From positions 186,001 through 250,000 of the forward strand of contig NZ_QBUY01000001.1 in assembly GCF_003121405.1 (NCBI RefSeq): a stretch of 64,000 nt of DNA, in the 5' to 3' direction. Under the pieces are notes generated by a model. That model made no database searches. It saw only the letters and a list, made by a program, of their open reading frames with translations, and was not told the origin of the DNA. This stretch comes from Paraburkholderia sp. C35 (GTDB lineage: Bacteria > Pseudomonadota > Gammaproteobacteria > Burkholderiales > Burkholderiaceae). Positions 44,505-52,882 of this stretch are shown piece after piece (positions within the stretch are counted from its first letter, which is position 1; every line of letters begins with the position of its first letter). A program made the translations under genes and the position numbers.

Positions 44505-45389
44505 TCACTCGGCGTCGCTCGCCGTACGCTGCGAGGCCGCATCCTGGCCCCACTTGTCGAGCAGCGTCTTCTGGATGCCCTTGTCCTGAATGACCTTCAT
44601 CGATGCAAGCACGGCGTTGCGCAGCACCGTGTTGTCCTTCGCAATCGGGAAGCCGTTGAGGATCGGCAGGTCGACGGTGAAGCCGCTTTCGAGGTCGGGC
44701 ATCGACGCGGCCAGCGCCTTCGCATCCGAATGGGCCGTCAGATAGATGTCGGCGCGGCCGCTCAGCACGGCCTGCACGCTTGCATCGGTTGCCTGCAGCA
44801 GCAACAGGCCGACTTCGGGCTTGTTCTGCGCCTTGCACTTCTGCGTGACCTGCGACACCAGCGTGACCGCTTCATACGTGCCCGCCGCCGCGGCAACCGT
44901 CGCGCCGCACAGCGAGTCGAGCGAGGTCAGATGCTTCGGGTTGCCCTTCTTGATGACCGAACCGTCGATCACCGCAAACGACGATACGAACGCGACCTGC
45001 TGGCGACGCACATCCGTCACGTACAGGCTCGGGCCCATGTCGAAACGCTTGCCCGTGATGCCCGTCAGCAGTACGTTGAAGGCGACGTTCTGATACTCGT
45101 GCGTATAACCAAGGCACGCGCCCATGTAGGCGATCAGATCGGGATCGAGGCCTTCGATCTTCGACGGATCATCCTTGGCAGGCGCTTCGAAACCGGCCGT
45201 GTAGCCACCCAGGCCGATCTTCAGATGCTTGCCCACCAGCGACGGATACTGCTTGCGCAGCGCCACGCATTCGGCGCTTTTTCCGAAGGTCTCGTAAGTC
45301 GGCAACTGGGCCGCCTGCGCGGGTGTGGAAGACAATGCGAGAAGCGTCGAAGCAATGCCGGCGGCGGCAATGATGGCAGTACGAAACAT
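44505..45389 (-). CDS. Polar amino acid ABC transporter substrate-binding protein
   Basis: Periplasmic SBP_bac_3-type protein of 294 residues. The signal peptide TAIIAAAGIASTLLALSS ends near PAQA/AQL. The mature part has LKIGLGGYTAGFEAP, IEGLDPDLIAYMGACLGY, GKRFDMGPSLYVTDVRRQQVAF and the late FPIAKDN. ATG 45389 is chosen because GGAGA lies nine bases upstream, inside an alternative start at 45404. It feeds the fused permease-ATPase. Ligands of this class are amino acids and related zwitterions. The nearby cyclic amidohydrolase-like proteins hint at a ureide or cyclic amide. Confidence 0.9.
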   Translation of the reverse strand: MFRTAIIAAAGIASTLLALSSTPAQAAQLPTYETFGKSAECVALRKQYPSLVGKHLKIGLGGYTAGFEAPAKDDPSKIEGLDPDLIAYMGACLGYTHEYQNVAFNVLLTGITGKRFDMGPSLYVTDVRRQQVAFVSSFAVIDGSVIKKGNPKHLTSLDSLCGATVAAAAGTYEAVTLVSQVTQKCKAQNKPEVGLLLLQATDASVQAVLSGRADIYLTAHSDAKALAASMPDLESGFTVDLPILNGFPIAKDNTVLRNAVLASMKVIQDKGIQKTLLDKWGQDAASQRTASDAE

Positions 45390-45422
45390 GAAGTGATTCT
45401 CCATAGAATAAAGTTCGTTAGA

Positions 45423-46523
45423 TCAGATTGATTCGATCAGATGACGTGTCGGCCAGAGCGTCTCGCCGTGCACGATCGCCATCACGCGCGGCTCGAAAGA
45501 CGCGGCATCGAAGGGATCACGCTCGGCGTCGATGCCAGGCATCGCGGCGTGCTTCAGAGGTTCGCGAGATACCAGCGCAACCGCCCAGTCGCTCGGATCC
45601 TGGCCGAACAGCATGGCGGGACGGCCGGACGCCTTGCCGAGCACGATGTGCGGCGGAACATCCAGTTCGTCGGCAAGCGTGAGCAACGCGGGCAACAGAT
45701 GATGCTGCGATTGCAGCCCCGGACCGGTCGTGGCGTTGCGCGCCACGTGATCGGTGGCGATCAGGTCGATCTCGCCGAAGCGTGCGAGCAAGGCTTGCCG
45801 CGTCGCCTCATCGGCGATTGGCGGGCGCACGATCAGCGACGCGCGACGCTCCGCCTCGACGGGCAGCAGATACTGCGGCGAACTCACTACCCAGCGCGAC
45901 ACGTCGAGCGTGGGTTCGGCCTGCATTGCGTCGAGAGTGGCTGCACTGGCCGCGTGCCGGAACACGATCGGCTTGCCACGCTCCGCAGCGCGTACAACGA
46001 GCGCTTGCGGATCAGCGGTGAAGACGACGGGCAGCCAGCCTGCGTCCCACACGGCATCGAGATTGTGATCGAAGTGCGGTTCGCGGCCGTAGAGCTTGCA
46101 GGCGCGCAGCAGCGTGCCGTCGTCGGTCGGTGCGTGCGGCGCATAGCCCGCGAACCATGCGGCAAATCCTTCCGTGTCCTGATCCGGCATCACCGCGAGC
46201 AGCAGACGCACGCGCGGCATCACACTATCTTTCGCCATGCGCAGCAGCGCGGCCGCTTCCTCGCGATCGGCCATACGCTGCCAGCCGATACTCGCATTCA
46301 GACGCGCGACGCCACCCGCCAGCGCGATGTCACGATCGCTCTCACTTAGACGCGCATCGCGCAGCGCGAGCAGCGTGTCGGCATCGTAAAGCGCGGGCCA
46401 GGCTTGCCAGCGCGAAGCATCGAGCGTCTTCAGGTCTCGCGGCAGCGAGCGCGGTACGCTGAACACGCGGCGTGCGCCCAGCAGTCCCGCGGTGTCGCTC
46501 AGATTCTCGATGACGATTTGCAT
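45423..46523 (-). CDS. Dihydroorotase-like pseudoenzyme lacking the HxH ligands
   Basis: Protein of 366 residues that resembles dihydroorotases mainly in its second half: IVRPPIADEATRQALLARFG, EIDLIATDHVARNATTGPG (D258, H259) and PHIVLGKASGRPAMLFG. The lysine that is carboxylated in dihydroorotases appears kept in ACKLYGREPH (K143). Where family members have PGLIDxHVHL, this one has PALYDADTLL, so both first-site histidines are gone. It is probably not a normal hydrolase. It could be a structural partner, like PyrC-prime with aspartate transcarbamoylase. It begins the operon and lies 33 bases before the binding-protein gene. Confidence 0.72.
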   Translation of the reverse strand: MQIVIENLSDTAGLLGARRVFSVPRSLPRDLKTLDASRWQAWPALYDADTLLALRDARLSESDRDIALAGGVARLNASIGWQRMADREEAAALLRMAKDSVMPRVRLLLAVMPDQDTEGFAAWFAGYAPHAPTDDGTLLRACKLYGREPHFDHNLDAVWDAGWLPVVFTADPQALVVRAAERGKPIVFRHAASAATLDAMQAEPTLDVSRWVVSSPQYLLPVEAERRASLIVRPPIADEATRQALLARFGEIDLIATDHVARNATTGPGLQSQHHLLPALLTLADELDVPPHIVLGKASGRPAMLFGQDPSDWAVALVSREPLKHAAMPGIDAERDPFDAASFEPRVMAIVHGETLWPTRHLIESI

Positions 46524-46598
46524 TGACTCGTGCGCCTGACGGCGTGCCTCAAAGTACGATTAGATCAGGACAATTTCCGGCTTACCGCTCGCCAAAAA

Positions 46599-47744
46599 TC
46601 AGAACTTGTGGCGCATGCCGACGACAGCCAGCACCTGCTTGCTGTTCGACGACGCATTGTTGTAGTCGCCCACGTTGGCCGTCGCCGCGACCACCGCCGT
46701 GCCGTCAGCCGACAGCGTCTGGCCGTTCGCCTTCGTGTAACCGGCGATGCCATACACATCGGTACGTTTGGACAACTGGTAATCGACGCCTGCCGAGAAC
46801 TGGTTGTAGTTCGCCGATGCCGCACCGCTCGCCTTCGTGTAGCCGTAGTTGACGGCGGCCATCAGTGCCGGCGTGAACTGGTACGAGACATAGCCGCTCG
46901 CAACATTGAACTTCTCGGTGTCGTGGAATACGGTCGTCGGCGTATAGGTCTTGTATTGCGAGTTCGAATAGCGCACGCCTACCGTCAACTTGTTGAATGC
47001 GTACGATGCGGCCGCGTGGATGGTCTGGAACGAACCCGGCGCCACGCCATAACCTGCCGTCACCAGACTGCCGTCGTTGATGAAGCCACCCGACGATGCA
47101 TTGGCGAGCGTGTCGTTCTTCGTATATAGATAACCGCCCGCGAGATTCAAACCGCCGTTCGAATAGCCGAGCGCCGCGCCGAGACTGCCACCGCTCGACA
47201 CGCTGCCCGCCGTGCCGCCGAGTCCATACAACGCTTCGAAGGTCAGGCCCGCAATGGTCGGGCTCGTGTACTTGACCGAATTGTTGACGCGAATGCTGTT
47301 GTCGTTGTTATCGGCGTCGCCCGGTGTCGTGAAGAACGCGCCGAACACGCCGTCGCCCGTAATGCCCTGCACGAGATCGACGACGGGGTCGTACTGGCGA
47401 CCCAGCGTGAGCGAGCCGTAACGCGTATCCGAAAGACCCACGTAGGCCTTGCGGCCAAACATCCGGCCACCCTGCCCGAGCTTGCCCGTCGACAGGTCGA
47501 AGCCATTCTGCAGATCGAATATCGCCGACAGGCCGCCACCCAGGTCTTCCGTGCCGCGCAGGCCGAACCGGCTGCCCGACATGGTGCCGCTCGCTGCCGC
47601 GACCTGCGAGCCGCCGCCGACGTTATTGCCATAGGTAATGCCTTCGTCGACGATGCCGTACAGCGTGACGGTGCTCTGCGCCAGCGCATGCGACGATGCA
47701 GCGGCAAGCAATGAAGCGAACAGAGGCGGGGCAAGACGTTTCAT
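46599..47744 (-). CDS. Outer-membrane porin (Omp32-like)
   Basis: Gram-negative porin of 381 residues. The signal peptide LFASLLAAASSHALA is followed by QSTVTLYGIVDEG, the family's first beta strand. GSRFGLRGTEDLGGGLSAIF and RKAYVGLSDTRYGSLTLGRQYD follow, and the protein ends in MRHKF with the terminal phenylalanine needed for outer-membrane insertion. It probably admits the substrate of a neighbouring pathway. The promoter region upstream contains a 20-base direct repeat. Confidence 0.93.
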   Translation of the reverse strand: MKRLAPPLFASLLAAASSHALAQSTVTLYGIVDEGITYGNNVGGGSQVAAASGTMSGSRFGLRGTEDLGGGLSAIFDLQNGFDLSTGKLGQGGRMFGRKAYVGLSDTRYGSLTLGRQYDPVVDLVQGITGDGVFGAFFTTPGDADNNDNSIRVNNSVKYTSPTIAGLTFEALYGLGGTAGSVSSGGSLGAALGYSNGGLNLAGGYLYTKNDTLANASSGGFINDGSLVTAGYGVAPGSFQTIHAAASYAFNKLTVGVRYSNSQYKTYTPTTVFHDTEKFNVASGYVSYQFTPALMAAVNYGYTKASGAASANYNQFSAGVDYQLSKRTDVYGIAGYTKANGQTLSADGTAVVAATANVGDYNNASSNSKQVLAVVGMRHKF

Positions 47745-48083
47745 TTTCAGTTCCTTTGATGAGCATGTGGGCTGGAAGGCGAAGTCATCATAGGAAGGCT
47801 AAAAAACGCAAACAAACGAGATTTTCGCGTTCGTTCGATGAGATCAAGTCATGCATCCGGGTATGAGATCAGCTCATGCATCGTGTTCAATGCATTGGTT
47901 TGCGATCCCGATGATCGGTCATCGGGTTCGCTCGTTATTCTGGTGTTCGAATGATTGACGCGGCGGCTTATGCAGCCATACGTTTGCGCGCCAGGAGAAT
48001 TGCAAACACACGTTCGACCGCATGCGCGATGTGCGCGAGGTGCGCACAATCGAACGCGTGTTTGCCTGAGATGAACGAGTCGA
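47745..48083. promoter_or_regulatory. Upstream region of the porin gene
   Basis: 339 bases without a gene, between the porin start and the alpha/beta hydrolase stop, both on the minus strand. It includes two direct repeat copies near 47838-47882, roughly 95-140 bases before the porin start, and an AT-rich tract around 47800-47820 that may be the porin core promoter. Confidence 0.5.
47838..47882 (+). repeat. Two 20-base direct repeats upstream of the porin
   Basis: Copy 1 is at 47838-47857 and copy 2 at 47863-47882. They are identical at 18 of 20 positions and start 25 bases apart. Each has ATGAGATC at the left and TCATGCATC at the right. Copy 2 includes the inverted repeat ATGAG/CTCAT. They look like tandem operator sites. 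Confidence 0.6.
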
Positions 48084-48848
48084 TCAGACGTGGCGTGCGA
48101 GCCACGCAAACACGGCTTCGTTGAAGACCTGCGGTGCTTCGAAGTACGCAGAATGACCGGCGTCGGCTATTTCCAGGTATTCCGCATGACGCATCAACCG
48201 TTGTGCGTTCTGTATTTCCTGTGGCGGAAACAACACATCTTCGACACCGGCTACGAACAGAACAGGAACGCCACATGCATCGAGCGCGGCGAGCGATGTC
48301 AGCGGCTGCTCGCCGCGCAGCGTTCGAACATTGGTATCGTTGAAGCTTGCGAGCGCTGTATAGAGATACGCAGAGGCCGGTTGTGCACGCGTAAAGGTCG
48401 GTCCAAGCACCCGTTCGATCTGCGACAGATTCGCGGTGCGGGCAGCGATGTCGCTCATGCGTAACGCGATGTCGTCAGGCAGATCGAGACCGATCAGCGT
48501 ATCGGCGAGCACGAGCGCACGCACGCGTTCGGGCGAGCGCGCCGTGAACGTCACCGCCGCGCCGCCGCCCATCGATTGCGCGACGAGCGCCGCACGCGGT
48601 ATCTGCAGATGATCGAGCAGCGCTTCCAGATCGTCCGCAAACGCGGCGCGGCCGAGCGCTTCCGTGTCGGTGGAATTGCCGAAGCCGCGTGCATCGAAGG
48701 TGATGACGCGCAGGCTCTCGCGCCACGCAACGACCTGATGGAACCAGCTCGCATGATTGCCGCCCACGCCGTGCAGCAGCACGACGGGCGCGCCTTCGCC
48801 GTGCGATTCGTAGTAAAGACGGCTCGCGCCCCGTTCCATATACGGCAT
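48084..48848 (-). CDS. Alpha/beta hydrolase
   Basis: Hydrolase of 254 residues. The oxyanion motif is LLHGVGGNHASWFHQV, the nucleophile elbow is VAQSMGGGAAV, the acid is probably in VAGVEDVLFPP, and the catalytic histidine is in DAGHSAYFEAP. It resembles 3-oxoadipate enol-lactone hydrolases and meta-cleavage product hydrolases. ATG 48848 has GGGATAA upstream. The frame stays open to 48980. It diverges from the aspartate dehydrogenase-like gene. With the VOC dioxygenase-like protein further on, a ring-cleavage pathway is possible. Confidence 0.88.
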   Translation of the reverse strand: MPYMERGASRLYYESHGEGAPVVLLHGVGGNHASWFHQVVAWRESLRVITFDARGFGNSTDTEALGRAAFADDLEALLDHLQIPRAALVAQSMGGGAAVTFTARSPERVRALVLADTLIGLDLPDDIALRMSDIAARTANLSQIERVLGPTFTRAQPASAYLYTALASFNDTNVRTLRGEQPLTSLAALDACGVPVLFVAGVEDVLFPPQEIQNAQRLMRHAEYLEIADAGHSAYFEAPQVFNEAVFAWLARHV

Positions 48849-48960
48849 GACAGTTATCCCATCCTTGCGGCAAAAGCCCATTATCACGAGCCATAAATGC
48901 GTCCGGCAAACGACTTTTGCTGCGGGTTTCAATGACATGACCTCATGACACGCCACAGGC

Positions 48961-48970
48961 GATGCATGAC
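48961..48970 (-). promoter_or_regulatory. Putative operator shared with the porin repeat
   Basis: GATGCATGAC, the complement of GTCATGCATC in porin repeat copy 1. Just before it, at 48936-48947, is CATGACCTCATG, an inverted repeat of five bases around CC. Both lie in the divergent gap between the hydrolase and the aspartate dehydrogenase-like gene. Confidence 0.4.
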
Positions 48971-49057
48971 GACACCTCATTGATCGACGGCAAAAATCTC
49001 GTTTGTTCGAGGTATTTCGTCACCCTAAGATGGCGCCATACCTTGGAGAGTTACAGC

Positions 49058-49882
49058 ATGGAAAACAGGCAGGACACACAACCCTTGCGGGTGGGCATCG
49101 CCGGGCTCGGCACGGTCGGCAAGACGCTCGCAGAGGCCCTCGACGCGGGCATCGCGGGACTCGAACTCGCCGCCGTCAGCGTGCGCGATGCGGCCAGCGC
49201 GAGCGCATGGCTGGCTGGTTTGACGACCATGCCGCGCATCGTCTCGTTCGACGAGATGCCGCTTTACGCCGACGTCGTGGTCGAATGCGCGCCGTCGTAT
49301 CTGTTGCCGCAGATCGCCGAACCGATGCTGCGCGCAGGCAAAAGCTTCGTGCCGCTTAGCGTCGGCGCATTGCTGGATCATATGGAACTCGTCGATCTCG
49401 CGCGCGAGCACGGCGGCCAGATTCATGTGCCGACTGGCGCGCTGCTCGGTCTCGATGCCGTCACGGCGGCTGCGCAGAGCACCATCTATTCGGCACGCAT
49501 GGTCACGCGAAAACCGGTGACAGGTCTGCTGGGCGCGCCGTTTCTCGAAGAAAACGGCATCCGTATCGAAGACATCAAGGCGCCGTTGCGTATTTTCTCG
49601 GGCACGCCCCGCGAAGCGGCTAAAGGCTTTCCTGCCAACCTGAACGTCGCCGTTGCACTGTCGCTCGCGGGCATCGGTCCCGACGATACGGAACTGGAAA
49701 TCTGGGCCGACCCCGCGCTCACCCGCAACACTCACACGATCACCGTCGATGCCGACTCGGCACGCTTTACGATGACGATCGAAAACATCCCGAGCTCGAA
49801 TCCCAAGACCGGGCTCATTACCGCGTTCAGCGTGCTCGCGTTGCTGGAAAAGATGCGTGCACCGTTGCGTGTCGGCACCTGA
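49058..49882 (+). CDS. Aspartate dehydrogenase
   Basis: NAD(P)-dependent dehydrogenase of 274 residues. The N-terminal Rossmann motif is RVGIAGLGTVGKTLAEAL. The DUF108 domain shows GKSFVPLSVGALLD, HVPTGALLGLDAV, ANLNVAVALSLAGIG and IENIPSSNPKTG, which are hallmarks of L-aspartate dehydrogenase (NadX). The enzyme would convert aspartate to iminoaspartate or oxaloacetate, or act on a similar substrate. ATG 49058 has GGAGAG upstream. The next gene starts 31 bases after its stop, so the pair forms an operon with the VOC protein. Confidence 0.85.
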   Translation: MENRQDTQPLRVGIAGLGTVGKTLAEALDAGIAGLELAAVSVRDAASASAWLAGLTTMPRIVSFDEMPLYADVVVECAPSYLLPQIAEPMLRAGKSFVPLSVGALLDHMELVDLAREHGGQIHVPTGALLGLDAVTAAAQSTIYSARMVTRKPVTGLLGAPFLEENGIRIEDIKAPLRIFSGTPREAAKGFPANLNVAVALSLAGIGPDDTELEIWADPALTRNTHTITVDADSARFTMTIENIPSSNPKTGLITAFSVLALLEKMRAPLRVGT

Positions 49883-49913
49883 GGCCGCAACCTTCACTAT
49901 TCGAGGAAGTTTT

Positions 49914-50870
49914 ATGACAGACGCCAACGCACGATTCTTCAAGCCACGCCGCCTGGCCCACGCCAATGTGTTCGTGTCGGACCATCAGCGCGCGAGCGAC
50001 TATTACCGCGACGTCTTCGGCTTCGAAGAGGTCTATAACCAGCCCGACAACAAGGCGAGCTTCATCAGCAACGGCAATACGTACCACGATTTCGCGCTCG
50101 TCGACATCGGCAGCCGCTATGCGAAGCCCGGCCAGCAGCCGGGCCTGAATCACGTCGCGTTCGAAGTGGAAAGCGAGGCCGCGCTGGTCGAAGGCTACCG
50201 TGCGGCGGTGGCGGCCGGCGTCGTCTATCGTTCGCCGGAAGATCACGACGTCGCGCACTCGCTCTATCAGAAAGATCCCGACGGCAACGAAGTCGAACTG
50301 TATGCCGACGTCGTGCAGGACTGGCGTTCCGCGCGCAACGGTTCGTTCAGCAAGAAAAAACCGAAGTGGGTGCCGGGCGAAACCAACGTGCCGCTCACCG
50401 ACGCGCTCTATCCCGTCGATCCGGAAATCCGTGTGATCGACGGCGCGCTGGTGCATGGCCGCCGCGTGTCGCATGTCGCGCTGATAGCGCAGAACTTCGA
50501 CGCGATGGTCGATTTCTACACGAACATCGTCGGCCTGAATGCGATTGTCGGCGGACGCGATCACGCGTTTGCGCTGCTCGCGGGCACGCACAGCATGGGC
50601 GACCTCGTGCTGTATCGCCAGGATGTACCGTCGCATATGCCGATGCATCATATCGGCGTGGAAGTGTCGTCGGATGCCGATCTCGATGCGGCGCTGGCAG
50701 GCATCGAAGCGTCGGGCGGCAAGCTGAGCGCCGCTCACGATCATGCTGCGCGCCGCGTGGTGTTCGTTCATGACCTCGACGGCCTGCCGATCCAGCTCTA
50801 CGTGAACCGCGAATGGACGCTGGAAAACATACGTTCGATCGACGCAGACATCGCGCCTTACCTGATCTGA
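49914..50870 (+). CDS. Two-domain VOC protein, extradiol-dioxygenase-like
   Basis: Protein of 318 residues made of two vicinal-oxygen-chelate modules, the layout of type I extradiol dioxygenases. The N-terminal module has a full ligand set: H16 (RLAHANVF), H80 (GLNHVAFEV) and E128 (GNEVELYAD). The C-terminal module has H187 (VSHVALI) and H246 (MHHIGVEV), but the third position is Q294 (GLPIQLYV). In classical enzymes the iron sits in the C-terminal module, so the likely active module is reversed here. ATG 49914 follows GAGGAAG. A catechol or hydroxylated acid is a plausible substrate. Confidence 0.85.
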   Translation: MTDANARFFKPRRLAHANVFVSDHQRASDYYRDVFGFEEVYNQPDNKASFISNGNTYHDFALVDIGSRYAKPGQQPGLNHVAFEVESEAALVEGYRAAVAAGVVYRSPEDHDVAHSLYQKDPDGNEVELYADVVQDWRSARNGSFSKKKPKWVPGETNVPLTDALYPVDPEIRVIDGALVHGRRVSHVALIAQNFDAMVDFYTNIVGLNAIVGGRDHAFALLAGTHSMGDLVLYRQDVPSHMPMHHIGVEVSSDADLDAALAGIEASGGKLSAAHDHAARRVVFVHDLDGLPIQLYVNREWTLENIRSIDADIAPYLI

Positions 50871-50892
50871 TCGAACGGATTTTTCAGGGCTC

Positions 50893-51906
50893 TCAGAGAC
50901 CGACTTCGTCGAACGAAGCGGTCTCTTCGTTTGTGGCTTCTTCGACTTGCGGGCGGTCGTCGTCGCGTTGCGCGAACAGCCAGTCGCGAAATGCTTTCAC
51001 GGTCGCCGAGTCGGCCTGATGATCGCGGCACAGCAAGTGATAAGCGCCCGCGCTTTCGTGCTCCAGTTCCAGCGGCACGATCAGGCGGCCCGCCTGAATG
51101 TCGGGTGCGGCCAGCATGCGCGGCACGAGCGCGACGCCCCGGCCGCTCAACGCGGCATCCAGCACCATGAAGAAATGGCCGTACGCCTGATTGTGCGCGG
51201 CGATGTCATAGTCCACGCCACTCGCGCGAAACCAGTCGGGCCAGGCATGGACGCGGGTCGCCATGTGCAGCAGCGGCAGGTCCAGCAGTTCGCGCGCTTC
51301 CTGCACGGGACGCTGCCCCTTCATCAGCTCCGGACTGCATACGGGCACCAGCACGTCCGGCATCAGCCGCCAGGCGCGTACGTTGGTCCAGTCCTCCGCC
51401 ATCTGCAGGCTGATGCGCGGACGCGTGGCGGCATCGGGATCGGGATCGCTGTCGGGAATCACGCCGACGCGAATCGCCACGTCGATATCCTCGCGCCAGA
51501 AATTGACCGGCCGGATCGACGTGATCAGCCGTACTTCGATATCGGGATGTTCCGTCGCAAAGTGCGGAAGACGCGGAATGAGCCAGCGCATTGCCAGCGT
51601 GGGCAGCACGTTGACGTTGAGAATGCGATGCCGGTCACGATTGACGAGTCTGAGCGTGGCCTGCTCGATGCGGTCGAATGCATCGCGCACCACGGGCAGA
51701 TATTCGCGGCCATGCTCGGTGAGTTCGATGGTGCGCGTGAGCCGCCTGAACAGCGGCACGCCGAACGACTCTTCCAGCAACTTGATCTGACGGCTGATTG
51801 CGCCTTGCGTCACGAAGAGTTCTTCGGCCGCACGACTGAAGTTGAGATGCCGCGCCGCCGCTTCGAAGGCGCGCAGGGCGTTCATGCTGGGCAGTCGGCG
51901 GGACAT
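50893..51906 (-). CDS. LysR-family regulator (GcvA-like)
   Basis: Regulator of 337 residues with SMNALRAFEAAARHLNFSRAA, FVTQGAISRQIKLLEESFG and LFRRLTRTIELTEHG, the GcvA-type DNA-binding pattern. The effector domain begins LNVNVLPTLAMRWLIPRLP. The C-terminus (DDDRPQVEEATNEETASFDE) is an acidic extension. The last codons lie inside a long inverted repeat that probably terminates both this gene and the convergent VOC gene. It may regulate the porin/hydrolase/dehydrogenase group. Confidence 0.92.
   Translation of the reverse strand: MSRRLPSMNALRAFEAAARHLNFSRAAEELFVTQGAISRQIKLLEESFGVPLFRRLTRTIELTEHGREYLPVVRDAFDRIEQATLRLVNRDRHRILNVNVLPTLAMRWLIPRLPHFATEHPDIEVRLITSIRPVNFWREDIDVAIRVGVIPDSDPDPDAATRPRISLQMAEDWTNVRAWRLMPDVLVPVCSPELMKGQRPVQEARELLDLPLLHMATRVHAWPDWFRASGVDYDIAAHNQAYGHFFMVLDAALSGRGVALVPRMLAAPDIQAGRLIVPLELEHESAGAYHLLCRDHQADSATVKAFRDWLFAQRDDDRPQVEEATNEETASFDEVGL
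50895..50926. terminator. Bidirectional terminator overlapping the LysR 3' end
   Basis: AGAGACCG, one bulged A, CTTCGT, loop CGA, ACGAAG, CGGTCTCT: 14 base pairs interrupted by one bulge. It lies 24 bases after the VOC stop and covers the last codons of the LysR gene on the other strand. T-rich sequence follows on the plus side. Confidence 0.75.
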
Positions 51907-52008
51907 GCTTTCCTCGTATTGACGCGAACATTACGTGAGCATTGTCTCGCGCCAAAAAACGTTTCAAAAAGACTTCGCCGCCACCTGTACGGAAACCCAC
52001 ACGATATG

Positions 52009-52794
52009 TCAGTCGGGCGCACCCAGTCGCGCACTCGCGGCCTTCGCAAACGCGGCCAGCTTGCTCGCTGGCGCACCTTCCGGCGACGGATCCAGACCGT
52101 CGTCCGTACCGATCAGCGTCACCACGGCGACGATCTCCCCGCGCGCACCGAACACGGGTGCCGCCATGGCGTCGATGCCCGGCACCATCAGACCCTGCAC
52201 GACGGAAATGCCAGAGCGGCGGATCGAATCCAGACGTGCCCACAGCGGTGAAGCGGAATCGCGCAATTGCGCCTGCAGATCGGCGGGCTCGCGGGCGGCG
52301 TCGACATCGCGTTCTTCGGCCGGCAACCACGCTGCGAACATCAGCCCCGTCGCGGAACGCAGCAACGGCATCTTCGCACCGGGGCGCGTCAGCACCGTCA
52401 CTTCGCCGAGCGTCTCCAGCACGCGCACGACCGTCGCGCCCTGGCTGCCCCATACCGCGACGAAACAGGTGTGCCCCGTCTCGTCGCGCAACTCGGGCAG
52501 CAGTTCGGAGATACTGCCCACCACGTCGATCTGCGCGAGCGCCGCCATGCCGATCTTGATCGCTTCCGGGCCGAGCGTGTAGCGACCCGACTGCTTTTCC
52601 TGCGCCGCCAGCCCGCTTGCGATCATCGCCTGCAAATAGCGATGCGCTTTTGCCGGCGCCATACCCGCTTCTTCGCTGAGACTGGACAGCGACGCAGCAG
52701 GCCCCAGACGGGCGAGTGCCTTGAGGATTTCCGCACCGATCTCAGCCGACTGGACCGTCTGGCGGCTCGAAGTGCGCGTAGGACTGTTGGACAT
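52009..52794 (-). CDS. IclR-family regulator
   Basis: Regulator of 261 residues. The N-terminal winged helix reads EIGAEILKALARLGPAASLS, MAPAKAHRYLQAMIASGL and GRYTLGPEAIKIG. The ligand domain has ETGHTCFVAVWGSQGATVVRVLE, LRSATGLMFAAWLP and IDAMAAPVFGARGEIVAVVTL. ATG 52794 is preferred over 52800. Upstream are two TTACGC elements, one within GTTACGCAA, which recur at the head of the SDR/MFS/flavoprotein operon at 60.6 kb. It is therefore a candidate for controlling that operon and itself. Confidence 0.92.
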   Translation of the reverse strand: MSNSPTRTSSRQTVQSAEIGAEILKALARLGPAASLSSLSEEAGMAPAKAHRYLQAMIASGLAAQEKQSGRYTLGPEAIKIGMAALAQIDVVGSISELLPELRDETGHTCFVAVWGSQGATVVRVLETLGEVTVLTRPGAKMPLLRSATGLMFAAWLPAEERDVDAAREPADLQAQLRDSASPLWARLDSIRRSGISVVQGLMVPGIDAMAAPVFGARGEIVAVVTLIGTDDGLDPSPEGAPASKLAAFAKAASARLGAPD

Positions 52795-52826
52795 ATGCAA
52801 GCATGATTTCTGGATGAAACCAGAAC

Positions 52827-52853
52827 TTACGCGATCGGCATAGTGTTACGCAA
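52827..52853 (+). promoter_or_regulatory. Two TTACGC half-sites upstream of the iclR-type gene
   Basis: TTACGC at 52827-52832 and again at 52846-52851, 19 bases apart in direct orientation. The second is part of GTTACGCAA (52845-52853), also found at 60590-60598. Likely autoregulatory sites. Confidence 0.45.
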
Positions 52854-52882
52854 GTCACCCGCGCACCCGGTTTGCGCCGGGA

